This document shows, in pieces, positions 16,925 to 26,195 of a stretch of 45,851 nt of DNA. The notes under the pieces were generated by a model, which was given only the letters and a program-made list of their open reading frames with translations, had not been told where the DNA came from and ran no database searches. The position numbers and the translations under genes are program-made. The stretch comes from an uncultured Chloroflexota bacterium. GTDB taxonomy: Bacteria > Chloroflexota > Anaerolineae > Aggregatilineales > Phototrophicaceae. Numbering within the stretch: the first letter of the stretch is position 1; each line of letters begins with the position of its first letter. The stretch spans positions 1 to 45,851 of the forward strand of contig CAIPFY010000206.1 in NCBI GenBank assembly GCA_903864435.1, read 5' to 3'.

Positions 16925-18661
16925 TTACGAGGCTGCACGCACCTCGATAGATGCCCAGTATCCGTTCTCCCACATCTTCCCCTCGCCCTGATTGAGCAGT
17001 TCAAGGTTCACGTCCTGTCCCGCATACGGGGATAAATCGAACTGCACATCGAGCCAGTTCTCCGGGGCGGTGTCGGCGCTGATGACCGTTTCGCCGATCA
17101 CCACCCCGTCCACCTTCGCCACCAGCCGCCAATTACCCTGCGGATAATGCCCGACAGTGACAGCCAGAGTCGATGAACCTGTGGGAACGTGCAAGCGCGT
17201 TATCAAGCGACAGGGGGCGGTGGTGCGCTGCGATTGTGTGAGCAGCACATCAGGTCTGCCGAGCAATTCAGGATACAGCCCGAACAGGTCGCTCTCACGG
17301 CAGTCCACCGCTGCCCACCCCGGCGCGAATTGGGCGACATCCCGTGCGAAGGTGCGCGGCGCGTCAAAATGAATGAGCGCCATCTGTTCCGGCGTATAAC
17401 TGGTTCCTGCGGTATACCCCGGCGCCCATGATTGCACAAACGGGCTGGGCTGCGCCGTCTGGATCGGGATGAGAAACACGTCCTCGCCGTTGGCATCGGT
17501 TTCAATCGAACCGCCCGCCGCCACAATGGCCTCACGCGCCAGTTGTTCGCTCACCACCAGCAGATCGGGGAAACGGTAGTCCGTGTAACTGAACTCCTGA
17601 TTGGTATCCAGTGCGGCTGTATAAATCGCCGGTAGCGCATCGTAGCCCATGATAGCCGCCAGAACGCCTGCCACGCTGGCTGTATTACAGTCCGAATCCT
17701 GACCGCCGCGCATCGCAATCGTCAGCGTCCGCAGCGGGTCGCCGCCGCCATACAGCAGCCCCATCACCACATACGCACCATTCACTTTGGCGTCAATATT
17801 GAACTCGCGGCGCGTGCCGGCTTCTTCGGAACTGGAGTACAGGCGATAAGCCAGATTCCGCGTGTACTTATCGTTGATCTGCGTCCATGTCGCTTCCCAA
17901 TCATCCGGCGAGTCCTGCCACCACGCGATCACATCCCGAACAGCCTCCGCATACTGGCTTGCTGCCGGAATGCACGACAGCCCCGCCTGCACCAGAGTCA
18001 GCGGGTCGCTCTCAAAGAAAGATTCGGCATACAGGCACGCAATAAACTGTCCGGCGTACAACCCATCGCCGTAGTTCATAATCCCGCCGAATTTTTCGCC
18101 TAGCGCAATCGCACTATTGGGCAGTCCGGGGGAGATCAAACCGGCGAAATCCGACTCGATTTGAAAATCAATATCGTCGGAATACCCGCTGAAGACCGGA
18201 TGCCCGGAATCCGGCGGCGCGATGCCTGCACGCAGGTTATCGCGGGCTGCAAGGTTCGCAAACCACAGTTGGTATTCACTGTTGGCAAAATCAATTCCCG
18301 CCTGTGCAGCGGACACATCCAGCCCGTAAGTTTCCAGCGTTTTCAGGAAGGTCATCTCGACATACAGATCATCCTGATTGAACGCCTCATTGACCAATCC
18401 GGGGTAAAGAGGCGGGACTTCACCCTCCGGGATCATGCGGGCGAGATAGCGAAATTCGGTGGGCGCACCGTAAGACACGCCGAACATTTGCCCCACCCAT
18501 GCAGCCGCCATCTTCTGGCGATAGGTCTGCACAGGCAACCGCCGAAACAGGCCGGCAGAATCGGACTGTGCCTGCACAAACCGGGGGAGACTGAGCGCAA
18601 GCAATAGTCCGACCATCACACAAAACACGGTCATTTTAGAGAGCCAGTGCTTCATCACCAT
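16925..18661 (-). CDS. Secreted ADP-ribosylglycohydrolase-fold protein
   Basis: A signal peptide (residues 1-32, ending near VQAQS) is followed by an ADP-ribosylglycohydrolase-like domain (about 45-390). Acidic metal-site motifs include FNQDDLYVEM, GYSDDIDF and GGQDSDCNTASVAG; the last matches the GGDxDT-x-A block of the family. A C-terminal beta-rich region (about 430-578) ends like a carbohydrate-binding or galactose-binding jelly roll. Known family members cut N- or O-glycosidic bonds to ADP-ribose in the cytoplasm. Export and the sugar-locus setting argue for action on a glycan or nucleoside-like glycoside. The gene lies 35 bases after the Gfo/Idh gene, in the same unit. Confidence 0.8.
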   Translation of the reverse strand: MVMKHWLSKMTVFCVMVGLLLALSLPRFVQAQSDSAGLFRRLPVQTYRQKMAAAWVGQMFGVSYGAPTEFRYLARMIPEGEVPPLYPGLVNEAFNQDDLYVEMTFLKTLETYGLDVSAAQAGIDFANSEYQLWFANLAARDNLRAGIAPPDSGHPVFSGYSDDIDFQIESDFAGLISPGLPNSAIALGEKFGGIMNYGDGLYAGQFIACLYAESFFESDPLTLVQAGLSCIPAASQYAEAVRDVIAWWQDSPDDWEATWTQINDKYTRNLAYRLYSSSEEAGTRREFNIDAKVNGAYVVMGLLYGGGDPLRTLTIAMRGGQDSDCNTASVAGVLAAIMGYDALPAIYTAALDTNQEFSYTDYRFPDLLVVSEQLAREAIVAAGGSIETDANGEDVFLIPIQTAQPSPFVQSWAPGYTAGTSYTPEQMALIHFDAPRTFARDVAQFAPGWAAVDCRESDLFGLYPELLGRPDVLLTQSQRTTAPCRLITRLHVPTGSSTLAVTVGHYPQGNWRLVAKVDGVVIGETVISADTAPENWLDVQFDLSPYAGQDVNLELLNQGEGKMWENGYWASIEVRAAS

Positions 18662-18696
18662 ACACCTGTATCTATATTGTTAATCTCCGTCACGGA

Positions 18697-19851
18697 TTAT
18701 GACACCTCGGATAGCACCTCTTTCACGCTCACCCACCCGCCGCGCTCCGAAGAACGCACAGATGCTTCCATCACGGCCTGAATATGCAAGCCGTCCGAAA
18801 CACTGGGGCTGGGGGCGCGGCCTTCACTGAGCGCCTTCAAGAACTGGTACTGACATTCCGCATGGGAACGCACAAAATCCGGCGCATGGCTCCAGTCAGG
18901 GACTTTCGCCCCGTCGTACCGCTGCACCGTTTCCACCCGATGAAAGCCGCGCATCCCGCCGCTAGGTGTTGCCGACTCACGCACATCATAGACTTCCAGC
19001 CAGCTAGGGTCTTCGGCGTTGAACCGCAAAGCACCTTTGTCGCCGTATATTTCGATCATTAGTTGGTTCGTGGTGCCGGTTCCCATGCGCGACACTTCCA
19101 CCAGACCGAGGGTGTTATCCGCCATGCGAACGTGCATGAGCGCGATGTCATCCACATCCACTGGCACCATTTCGCTGCTGCCCGCCGCTGCCGGACGCTC
19201 TTTGATGAGCGTGTCCAGCGTGGCCTGCACGCTGCCCACATCCCCCATCAAGAAGTAAAGCAGATCAAGCACATGCGAACCGATATCCACCAGCGCACCG
19301 CCCCCCGATTCGGACTTTTGCTGCCGCCACGAAATCGGCTTATTGGGGTCAATATAACTGGCGCGGTAGTAACGTCCGCGAAACGAAAACACGCGCCCCA
19401 CGAACCCGGACTCCATCAACTGTTTAGCGCGTTGAATGGCTGGCAAAAAGCGGAAGTTGAACGTCATCTGTGCCTGCACACCGGCCTCTCGTACCGCCGA
19501 CACAATCCGTGCCCCGTCTGCCATCCCCATCGAAAGCGGCTTTTCGCAGTACAAATGCTTGCCTGCTTGCGCGGCAGCCACCAGAATCGCTTCGTGCGAT
19601 TTGTTCGGGGTGCAGCAGTCAATCACATCAATATCGGCACGATCCAGCAGCGCCCGAACATCGTCGGTATAAAACTCGCAGCCGATTTCCGCCGCCGCCT
19701 TCTGTGCGCTGTCCTTGCGGGTGGTCGCCACGCCCACCACTTGCACCCGGTCGGCAGGCAGCCCGTAATGGAACAACAGACTGCGATAAGCCATCGCGTG
19801 TACCCGCCCGATCCCGCCATACCCAACCATGCCAATGCGTAATGGTTTCAT
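18697..19851 (-). CDS. Gfo/Idh/MocA family NAD(P)-dependent oxidoreductase
   Basis: The N-terminal Rossmann fold carries IGMVGYGGIGRVHA, followed by CEKPLS with the conserved Lys-Pro of the family and a C-terminal alpha/beta domain with SWRQQKSESGGGALVDIGSHVLDL. Members oxidise or reduce sugars, inositols or glycosides. I moved the start to the ATG at 19851, with GAAGG about 9 bases upstream, giving 384 residues; the track start at 19869 is a TTG. It heads a two-gene unit with the secreted ADP-ribosylglycohydrolase-like gene. Confidence 0.9.
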   Translation of the reverse strand: MKPLRIGMVGYGGIGRVHAMAYRSLLFHYGLPADRVQVVGVATTRKDSAQKAAAEIGCEFYTDDVRALLDRADIDVIDCCTPNKSHEAILVAAAQAGKHLYCEKPLSMGMADGARIVSAVREAGVQAQMTFNFRFLPAIQRAKQLMESGFVGRVFSFRGRYYRASYIDPNKPISWRQQKSESGGGALVDIGSHVLDLLYFLMGDVGSVQATLDTLIKERPAAAGSSEMVPVDVDDIALMHVRMADNTLGLVEVSRMGTGTTNQLMIEIYGDKGALRFNAEDPSWLEVYDVRESATPSGGMRGFHRVETVQRYDGAKVPDWSHAPDFVRSHAECQYQFLKALSEGRAPSPSVSDGLHIQAVMEASVRSSERGGWVSVKEVLSEVS

Positions 19852-20161
19852 CACAAACAACCTTCTCAAATATTGAATTGCCCCCTACATCTCCTCTACC
19901 GGCTGTTCACAGAATAACCCGTTCTTGAGGGGAGTGGGTGGCAGGCTTCACCACACAGAATCTACCAGCGATCTTTGAAATGATCGAACAAATAGAACCA
20001 TCTGATGAAATTATCATGTGTATGAAGGGGGATAACAAAAACCTCACCCCTCAGTCCCCTCAAACCATTCGGAGGAGGGAAGCGAAACGGTGAGGCCAAA
20101 TCCATCAGCCCAAACCTTCAAAACCGGCACTTGTAAGGGGGCATCTCGTCCCCTGTGCTGT
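19852..20161. other. Intergenic region between the Gfo/Idh and GH15 genes
   Basis: The 310 bases hold the presumed promoter of the Gfo/Idh unit (no convincing boxes seen), the end of the sugar operon and a repeat-like stem-loop at 20042-20095. No copy of the LacI-type palindrome found at 26169 and 27238 is present. No supported gene. Confidence 0.6.
20042..20095. repeat. Nested stem-loop element, possible copy of the 4315-4437 repeat
   Basis: CCTCACC (20042) pairs with GGTGAGG (ending 20095), and an inner TCCCCTC pairs roughly with GAGGAGGGA. The CCTCACCCC arm resembles the reverse complement of 4402-4412. Confidence 0.4.
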
Positions 20162-21307
20162 TTATGCCTGTCGCAGCGCGTATTGCACGATCAGGTACTT
20201 GGCATGTGTCCACAACAGCGGTTGGGCAATCTCGCCCCGCAACGCCACCCACCCGTCATAGTAGGACGGCGCGAGCATCGCATCCTTCACCTGTTCCGGC
20301 AGGTTGCCCTGCGCGTCGGCATGTGCTTCCGCCCATGCCACCAGTTCGCGGGCGCGGTCAGCGTCGCCACACCGCGCCTTATGCCACGCCAGCCACAACC
20401 CCAGCAGCACCCACGCGCCGCCGCCATAATACGTGTCATCCAGATGACGGTGTACGCCATGCCCTTCCGCCAGCAAATCAGCCTCAATCCGCGCCAGTGT
20501 GCGCTGCATCAGCGGATCGTCAGGCGTGAGCAGGCCATGTTCGGGCAGCGCCGCCATTAACAAATTGGCGTCCACCATATCCTTGCCCACTGATTTCGCC
20601 AGTTCTCCGCTTGGCGTCAGCCCCTGCGTGAAAATAAACTGCCGGATTTCGGCGCGTACCGATTCCAGTTTTAAACGGGGCAACAGCCGTTCGGCGGCAT
20701 TCAGTCCGGCGTAAATCGCAGCCAATGTGCTGATATGGACATCGCTGCCGCGTTCTTCCCAGCAGTCGTAACAGGGCATCCGCCAGACAGCAGACAGGTA
20801 GCGCACCGTCAGTTCAATCGCCGCTTCCCAGTCTACCGGCAGCGGCAGCATCCGGCACACTTCCACATATTTCGCCAGCGACCATAACCACAGCGCCGGG
20901 CCATCCAGTTGAAATTCCGGCCAATCGGAAGGGCCAGCCATCCCGTCATCCGAATAGCGGGCGTTGAGCGTATCGCCCACTTCCACCGGCTCGCCCCGTT
21001 CAACACGGGCGATCGTCCGTTCCAGCGCATCGCCACGCGCCCGGATCACATTCGCGCACCACTGATGGAACTTGAGGGCACTGTCCCATTGTCCGGCAAT
21101 CCCCGCACGATGCGGAATGGCCGACCCCACGCCTTCCAGCGTCAGCGCGTAGGCGATAAATGCCCCATCGCGGAACCATGAGAAGTGGTAATCCGGCATG
21201 TGAGGGCAGGCCAGATAGCCCCCTTGAGGTTGTTGATGATCGAGAATCACTTGCAGGCTGTGATGATGCAAACTGTCACGGCTAAAACGATCGGCATTAA
21301 TGACCAT
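20162..21307 (-). CDS. GH15-family glucosidase (glucoamylase/glucodextranase-like), cytoplasmic
   Basis: An (alpha/alpha)6-barrel of the glucoamylase type. The substrate-site block is YHFSWFRDGAFIAYAL, the catalytic acid is Glu184 in CYDCWEERG and the catalytic base is Glu338 in NLPEQ; PLLWTHAKY matches the late GH15 block. There is no signal peptide and only 381 residues, so it is a minimal catalytic domain likely acting inside the cell on imported oligosaccharides. The start at 21307 has GGAG 7 bases upstream and overlaps the GH66 stop by 11 bases, showing translational coupling. It releases glucose from the non-reducing ends of alpha-glucosides. The alpha-1,6 preference is inferred from the GH66 partner. 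Confidence 0.85.
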   Translation of the reverse strand: MVINADRFSRDSLHHHSLQVILDHQQPQGGYLACPHMPDYHFSWFRDGAFIAYALTLEGVGSAIPHRAGIAGQWDSALKFHQWCANVIRARGDALERTIARVERGEPVEVGDTLNARYSDDGMAGPSDWPEFQLDGPALWLWSLAKYVEVCRMLPLPVDWEAAIELTVRYLSAVWRMPCYDCWEERGSDVHISTLAAIYAGLNAAERLLPRLKLESVRAEIRQFIFTQGLTPSGELAKSVGKDMVDANLLMAALPEHGLLTPDDPLMQRTLARIEADLLAEGHGVHRHLDDTYYGGGAWVLLGLWLAWHKARCGDADRARELVAWAEAHADAQGNLPEQVKDAMLAPSYYDGWVALRGEIAQPLLWTHAKYLIVQYALRQA

Positions 21308-23003
21308 CTTCAATCTCCACCACAATCATGTTCCAGTAGTTCAGGTGCGGCAGTTGGAAGCTCAAGATACCGTCCGCAACGGTGAACGGAACAGAAGCCG
21401 CGTTCATCGTCTGCGGGTCATCGGGCGAGGCGATCCAAACGTTTTTCACCGGACGGCTGATTGTGATCTGTACAGGTAAATCGGTCAATGGTCTAGGCGC
21501 AGCAGTTGTGGGCGCGTTCCAGTCCGAACCCTCGATATCGAGGAAGTTAATCAGGTTGAATGTCTCAAAATTTGCGCCGGAACGCACAATCGCCACCGCG
21601 CGGTTTTGCGCCCGAATCCCGCGCATCCGCACATCACCAACGCGAATCGCCGCATGACGGTCTGAATCCGCCGCTGTAGTGCCCACCGACAACACGTTCT
21701 CGTACCGCACCACAAAATCGTAAAAGCGCCTGAAGGCCGCTTGATCGCCCTCCGCAATATGCCCGAAACGCGGGAAGTAGGGATCAGCCAGCATCGTTCC
21801 CGGTTCGCCAGTCTCCAGATGAAATGCGCCGCTGGCGGCAATCACCGCATTCGCCAGTCGCCAGTTAATGACTCGCTCCGGCGGAATATAGGCCGCTAGA
21901 ATAACCGGTTTTTCGCCGCCCAAACGCTGTGCATTCGTGATAATGCGATTCAGGTCGAGATAATCGTTGTAGGGCGACCACACTTCGATATACGAGGCAT
22001 CTTGCGGCGCGGGCGCAACCGTTTCAATCGGCCAGTTGCCCACGCAATTAAACAGCGTCACACCTGCGTCGCCCCGCCGATTCTGCACCAGTTCTGCCGT
22101 CTGCTGAATAAACTGTGGCATCACTTCGTCCAAGCGGATTGGGTTCCCCGCGCTGTCAAAACCGGTTTTGGGCGATCCATACTGGTCAACATGAATGCCA
22201 TCAAAAACCGTATGATCCAGCACATCCGCAAACTCGCCCAACAAATGCGTATTCCATGCAGAGCCGGGTGTCGGGTCCATAATCCCGATCAGGTTATCCC
22301 CGAAGGTGTAGGCTTCGCCGCGTGCATCGAACATCGCCCAACTTTCATGCTGCCGGTAGAAGGCATACGACGCGCCGTAAATCGCGGTATAAGGCATCGC
22401 CGCAATATTGCCCGTGTGCAGCAGATCAATCAAACGACGAACGGTTGCCATAGACTGAGGACGCCCTAGCCCGTCCTCAAAACGGTCTGTATCCGGCAGC
22501 AGGTCTTCCCACCGATACTGCCAGTCGTAGAACTGCACCCCGTTGATGTGATGGCGCAGCATCCAATCCAGCGTCGGAGCCAGCGTCAGATGCGCGGGGC
22601 TGAAGTCGGTCAGGAAACCATAGCGAGGCGCTTCAATCCAGCGGTTCAACACATCGAACGCGCTGCTGTCGGTTGCCAGCACCTGCCCGTTCTCGTTCAG
22701 CACATCCACGCTCAACCCGTAGCCGCGTGGGGCATCCGGCGGCGGAGTCCAGCGCAGCACAGCCTGTCCTTCCGACAGAACGGCGCTGAACGTGGTCACG
22801 GCGGTGTTTAGCGATAGCACCCGTGCTTCCACACGCGCTCCGGATCCCGCATGAACGGTGATTTGGACATCTTCACCGGGATGATAGAAACCCTTGTCCA
22901 GCAAAATTTGAATGGTCATGGCATCAGCGGAGAACACAATTCCCTCTCCCCCGTTCAAGAACAGCAACACGATAATGCAAAGAACAGCGACCCGCCCCGT
23001 CAT
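21297..23003 (-). CDS. Secreted GH66 dextranase-like glycoside hydrolase
   Basis: A signal peptide (about residues 1-26) leads into an N-terminal beta-sandwich (30-120), a TIM barrel (about 125-450) and a C-terminal beta domain. INGVQFYDWQYRW is a GH66 hallmark. The nucleophile is Asp273 in FDGIHVDQYG and the acid/base is Glu340 in YIEVW. GH66 enzymes are endo-dextranases or cycloisomalto-oligosaccharide glucanotransferases acting on alpha-1,6-glucan. The long insert seen in cyclising enzymes is not obvious, so hydrolysis is more likely. Its start overlaps the permease stop by four bases (ATGA). Confidence 0.85.
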   Translation of the reverse strand: MTGRVAVLCIIVLLFLNGGEGIVFSADAMTIQILLDKGFYHPGEDVQITVHAGSGARVEARVLSLNTAVTTFSAVLSEGQAVLRWTPPPDAPRGYGLSVDVLNENGQVLATDSSAFDVLNRWIEAPRYGFLTDFSPAHLTLAPTLDWMLRHHINGVQFYDWQYRWEDLLPDTDRFEDGLGRPQSMATVRRLIDLLHTGNIAAMPYTAIYGASYAFYRQHESWAMFDARGEAYTFGDNLIGIMDPTPGSAWNTHLLGEFADVLDHTVFDGIHVDQYGSPKTGFDSAGNPIRLDEVMPQFIQQTAELVQNRRGDAGVTLFNCVGNWPIETVAPAPQDASYIEVWSPYNDYLDLNRIITNAQRLGGEKPVILAAYIPPERVINWRLANAVIAASGAFHLETGEPGTMLADPYFPRFGHIAEGDQAAFRRFYDFVVRYENVLSVGTTAADSDRHAAIRVGDVRMRGIRAQNRAVAIVRSGANFETFNLINFLDIEGSDWNAPTTAAPRPLTDLPVQITISRPVKNVWIASPDDPQTMNAASVPFTVADGILSFQLPHLNYWNMIVVEIEDGH

Positions 23004-23845
23004 CCCCGCACGGCTCCCGTCGTGATTCCCTGTATGAAATACCGCTGGAAAAACACGAACAGCAGAACCGTAGGCACAACAGCCGTCAGTGACCCCGCAA
23101 AGACCAGCCCCCAGTTGGTACTGTGCTGACCGCGAAAATTCGCAATGGCGATAGGCAGGGTGCGCAGGGTTTCGTCGGTCAGGAAATTGAGCGCCATCAC
23201 ATATTCATCCCACGCGCCCAGAAAACTAAAGATCGCAACGGTGCTGATGGCAGGGGCGGCCAGCGGCATCAACACCCGCCAGAACACCGTGAACGGACTC
23301 GCGCCGTCAATAATGGCGGACTCTTCCAGTTCGCTCGGAAGGCTTTCAAAGAAGCCGCGCAGCAGGAAGGTATCAAAGGCCAGCGGCCCCGCGCTATACA
23401 CCAGCACAAGCCCCGGCAGGCTGTTCATCAATCCGAGGTTCTTGGCGAGAATAAACTGTGGAATGAGCAGCACCACGCCCGGAATCATCAGCATGGTCAG
23501 CAATCCCGCGTACAGGATGCGCTTGCCGCGAAACTCAAACCGTGCAAAAGCGTAAGCCATCGTGGAAGCCAGCGCCGTCACCATGACCGAGGTAGCGATG
23601 GCAACAAGGGCACTGTTCAAGAAGGCACGCCCGAAGTTGCGGCTGCTGAACGCGGTCTGAAAGTTCTCAAGCGTAAGCGTTTCTGGAATGAATCGCGGCG
23701 GGTATTCCTGCACAAAGGACGCGCCCTTGAAGGCAGTGGAAACCATATACATCAGCGGAGCAACCGCCACAATCACGCCCAAACACAGGACAAGGAAAAT
23801 GACCACATTGAACAAACGCTGCTGACTGCGCGTGGTATCAAGCAT
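23000..23845 (-). CDS. Sugar ABC transporter permease, MalG type
   Basis: Six membrane helices over 281 residues, with the cytoplasmic EAA loop visible as ELEESAIIDGASPFTVFWRVLMP, which contacts the ATPase. It belongs to the carbohydrate uptake 1 (CUT1) family and pairs with the upstream MalF-type permease, whose stop lies 2 bases before this ATG. The downstream GH66 gene overlaps its stop. No ATPase gene is in the operon, so a shared MsiK/UgpC-type ATPase elsewhere is inferred. Confidence 0.93.
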   Translation of the reverse strand: MLDTTRSQQRLFNVVIFLVLCLGVIVAVAPLMYMVSTAFKGASFVQEYPPRFIPETLTLENFQTAFSSRNFGRAFLNSALVAIATSVMVTALASTMAYAFARFEFRGKRILYAGLLTMLMIPGVVLLIPQFILAKNLGLMNSLPGLVLVYSAGPLAFDTFLLRGFFESLPSELEESAIIDGASPFTVFWRVLMPLAAPAISTVAIFSFLGAWDEYVMALNFLTDETLRTLPIAIANFRGQHSTNWGLVFAGSLTAVVPTVLLFVFFQRYFIQGITTGAVRG

Positions 23846-23847
23846 AA

Positions 23848-24801
23848 TTAATACTCCACATCTTGACCACGACGGCCAAACAAGCGCGTTTGCGTGACGC
23901 TGACAACCACAATCACAACGGCGAGGATATAGCTGAGTGCCGCGCCATAGCCGAATTTCAACTGTCCGAACGAGCGATCAAACATATAGGTGAGCGCGAC
24001 TTCGGTACGGTGCAGCGGCCCGCCGCCCGTGATGAGCAGCACCGACAGGAACACCTGAAACCCGCCGATCATCAGCGCCACAAATACAAATAAAATGGTG
24101 CGGCGAATCAGCGGCATGGTGATGTGCAACAATCGCTGCCATTCGTTCGTGCCATCAATCGCGGCAGCCTCGTAAAGCTCGGCGGGGATGCCCTGTAAAG
24201 CGGCTAGAAAAATAACCATTGACCAGCCGAGTCCCTTCCAGATGCCCAGACTGTAAATAGCGACCCATGCGGTGCTGCTGTTCGCCATCCACGAAATCGG
24301 TTCCTTTATCACGCCAATCTGCGTCAGGATATAGTTAATCAGGCCAGAATTGCCGGGGCTGAACAGGTAGATAAACAGAAAACTAACCACCACCCACGAG
24401 GTCACAACCGGCAGGTAATACACGGTGCGAAAGAATCGCCGTCCCACCAGTACACGGTTCACAAGGACAGCCACCGCGAAGCCGGCAATCATCTGACCGA
24501 TGACGGTGATAATGGCGTAAGTAACGGTGTTGCTCATCGCCAACCAGAAAGTCTTATCGGCAAACGCGGTCTGATAATTGGCGAACCCCACGAACGTACT
24601 CTCTTGACCGGGGATGATCTTCCAGTCAAAAAAACTGATATACAGTTGATAAAATAGCGGGTAAACCGTCCACAGCAGGTAGAGAACCAGCCCCGGAATC
24701 AGGAACAAGTAAGGCACATACCAGCGGTAGTAGGGCTTCGCACGATCCCGCGATGGCGTGCGCTGACGGCGGGCGGCGGCAATCGTCGTGTTAGTCCCCA
24801 T
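23848..24801 (-). CDS. Sugar ABC transporter permease, MalF type
   Basis: About six membrane helices after a basic N-terminal tail, with the EAA loop YEAAAIDGTNEWQRLLHITMP. It is a CUT1-family inner-membrane subunit. I start at the ATG at 24801 (317 residues), with AGAAAGG about 11 bases upstream; the track start at 24870 lies within a stem-loop and adds a non-homologous tail. It follows the binding-protein gene after 77 bases that contain a strong hairpin. Confidence 0.92.
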   Translation of the reverse strand: MGTNTTIAAARRQRTPSRDRAKPYYRWYVPYLFLIPGLVLYLLWTVYPLFYQLYISFFDWKIIPGQESTFVGFANYQTAFADKTFWLAMSNTVTYAIITVIGQMIAGFAVAVLVNRVLVGRRFFRTVYYLPVVTSWVVVSFLFIYLFSPGNSGLINYILTQIGVIKEPISWMANSSTAWVAIYSLGIWKGLGWSMVIFLAALQGIPAELYEAAAIDGTNEWQRLLHITMPLIRRTILFVFVALMIGGFQVFLSVLLITGGGPLHRTEVALTYMFDRSFGQLKFGYGAALSYILAVVIVVVSVTQTRLFGRRGQDVEY

Positions 24802-24829
24802 AGTGGTTTGAACCTTTCTCCAGCGAGAC

Positions 24830-24867
24830 AAAACAGGGTGGTCTATGCCTGAGCATAAACCACCCTG
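24830..24867 (-). terminator. Intra-operon stem-loop/partial terminator between binding-protein and permease genes
   Basis: CAGGGTGGT (24834) and ACCACCCTG (24867) are perfect arms, extended by TATGC/GCATA with one mismatch around a CTGA loop. On the minus strand it is followed by TTTTGTCT, a weak T-run. It is placed to reduce transcription into the permeases or to protect the 3' end of the binding-protein mRNA. Confidence 0.65.
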
Positions 24868-24878
24868 CATACAACCGT

Positions 24879-26096
24879 CTAGCTGCCAGCCAGCAGCGCG
24901 TCAATTTCTTCTGCCGCCGCGTCCATCGCTTCCTGTGCGCTCATCTCACCGCGCAGGACGAGCTGTGCCGCGTCGCCCAGAACCGTTTCGATTTGCGTGT
25001 AAGCGGGGTGCGGAGTACGGGCTTTCGCCGTTTGCAGTTGTTCGAGGAAAATACCGTAGTAGGGGTGGTTGACGAAGTATTCATTCTTGAGCAGGCTGCT
25101 CAACACCGTGAGCTGTCCCACCTTCGACATTTCCAACTGGTATTCTTCGCTCTGCGTGAAGCGCACAAATTCCATCGCCTCGTCCGGGTGTGTCGAACTA
25201 GCCGATACGACGATGTTCTCGCCGCCCACCACCGACACCGGCCCGCCCTCGCCAGCCGGCATCAGCGCCGCGCCAACCTTGAAATCAGGGTACTGGCTTT
25301 CCTGCGTCGGGTAGAACCAGGGGCCTTCCAGCATCGAGTAAATGGTGCCGCCGAAGTAACCGCCCCATGTATCCAGACCGCTGCCGATGAAGCCATCCGA
25401 GAAGCAACCGTCCTTCACCATGTCCGCAATGAACTGTACGGCAGCAACCGTCTTTTCACCGTTGACATAGCCCGTCGCCATTGCGATTTCGGGGTCGGTC
25501 ACATCGCCACCGAAGCTCCAAATCCAGGGCAGAATCGCCCAACCGTATGTGCCGCCATCACTGAACAGGAAGCTACCTTCTGGCAGGTCTGCACACATCG
25601 CCGCCAGTTCGTCAATCGTTTTCGGGGGTTCGGGCATCACAGCCGGATTGTAAACCAGCACGCGGGTGTTGGTATCTAGCGGCAGGCCGTAGTACGCGCC
25701 ATCATAGGCATTGGTGGACAGCGGGCCGGGGAATACCGCATCGGCATACTGCTGGAAATCCGACATCTTCTCGCTCAGGTTCATCAGGATGCCCTGCGCC
25801 GCAAATTCCGGCGACCAGATAATATCCAGACGCACCACATCCGCACCCTCGCCACCGGCTGCGGCGGTCAAAAGCGCCTGACGGAAGCCATCATACGGAT
25901 ACGGAACCGACTCGACCTTGATATTCGGATGAGCCGCTTCAAACATCGGGATCAGAGTGTCGGTCAGGGTTTGATTTTCCGGCGACACTTCGTTATAGGT
26001 GTGCCAGAATTTGATCGTGACCACATCCTGCGCCAGCGTAGCGGGAACAACGATGAATAGAAGGACGATAACAGACAGAACCAACTTTGTTTTCAT
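24879..26096 (-). CDS. Sugar ABC transporter solute-binding protein, family 1
   Basis: A signal peptide (ending near ATLAQ) is followed by a periplasmic-binding-protein fold with TIKFWHTYNEVSPENQT at the start and WAILPWIWSFGGDV in the middle, typical of CUT1 sugar-binding proteins. No lipobox Cys is visible at the cleavage site, unlike many Gram-positive members. I start at the third codon of the track ORF (ATG at 26096), since AGGAG is then 7 bases away; for the ATG at 26102 it would be only one base away. First gene of the operon behind a LacI-type palindrome. Confidence 0.93.
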   Translation of the reverse strand: MKTKLVLSVIVLLFIVVPATLAQDVVTIKFWHTYNEVSPENQTLTDTLIPMFEAAHPNIKVESVPYPYDGFRQALLTAAAGGEGADVVRLDIIWSPEFAAQGILMNLSEKMSDFQQYADAVFPGPLSTNAYDGAYYGLPLDTNTRVLVYNPAVMPEPPKTIDELAAMCADLPEGSFLFSDGGTYGWAILPWIWSFGGDVTDPEIAMATGYVNGEKTVAAVQFIADMVKDGCFSDGFIGSGLDTWGGYFGGTIYSMLEGPWFYPTQESQYPDFKVGAALMPAGEGGPVSVVGGENIVVSASSTHPDEAMEFVRFTQSEEYQLEMSKVGQLTVLSSLLKNEYFVNHPYYGIFLEQLQTAKARTPHPAYTQIETVLGDAAQLVLRGEMSAQEAMDAAAEEIDALLAGS

Positions 26097-26168
26097 GACC
26101 ATGCTCCTGAATTCAGTTTCACTAATTCACAAATCGAACGGCGAAAAATGATTATGACACCTCCCTTT

Positions 26169-26182
26169 TTGAACCGTTTCAA
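26169..26182. promoter_or_regulatory. LacI-type operator upstream of the binding-protein gene
   Basis: TTGAACCGTTTCAA is a 14-base palindrome with one asymmetric pair, in the 99-base gap between the LacI gene and the binding-protein gene. It matches the perfect palindrome in front of the LacI gene at 12 of 14 positions or better. A CATAAT (26156-26151 on the minus strand) may be the -10 box. Confidence 0.65.
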
Positions 26183-26195
26183 TTTCTAGCGAAAT

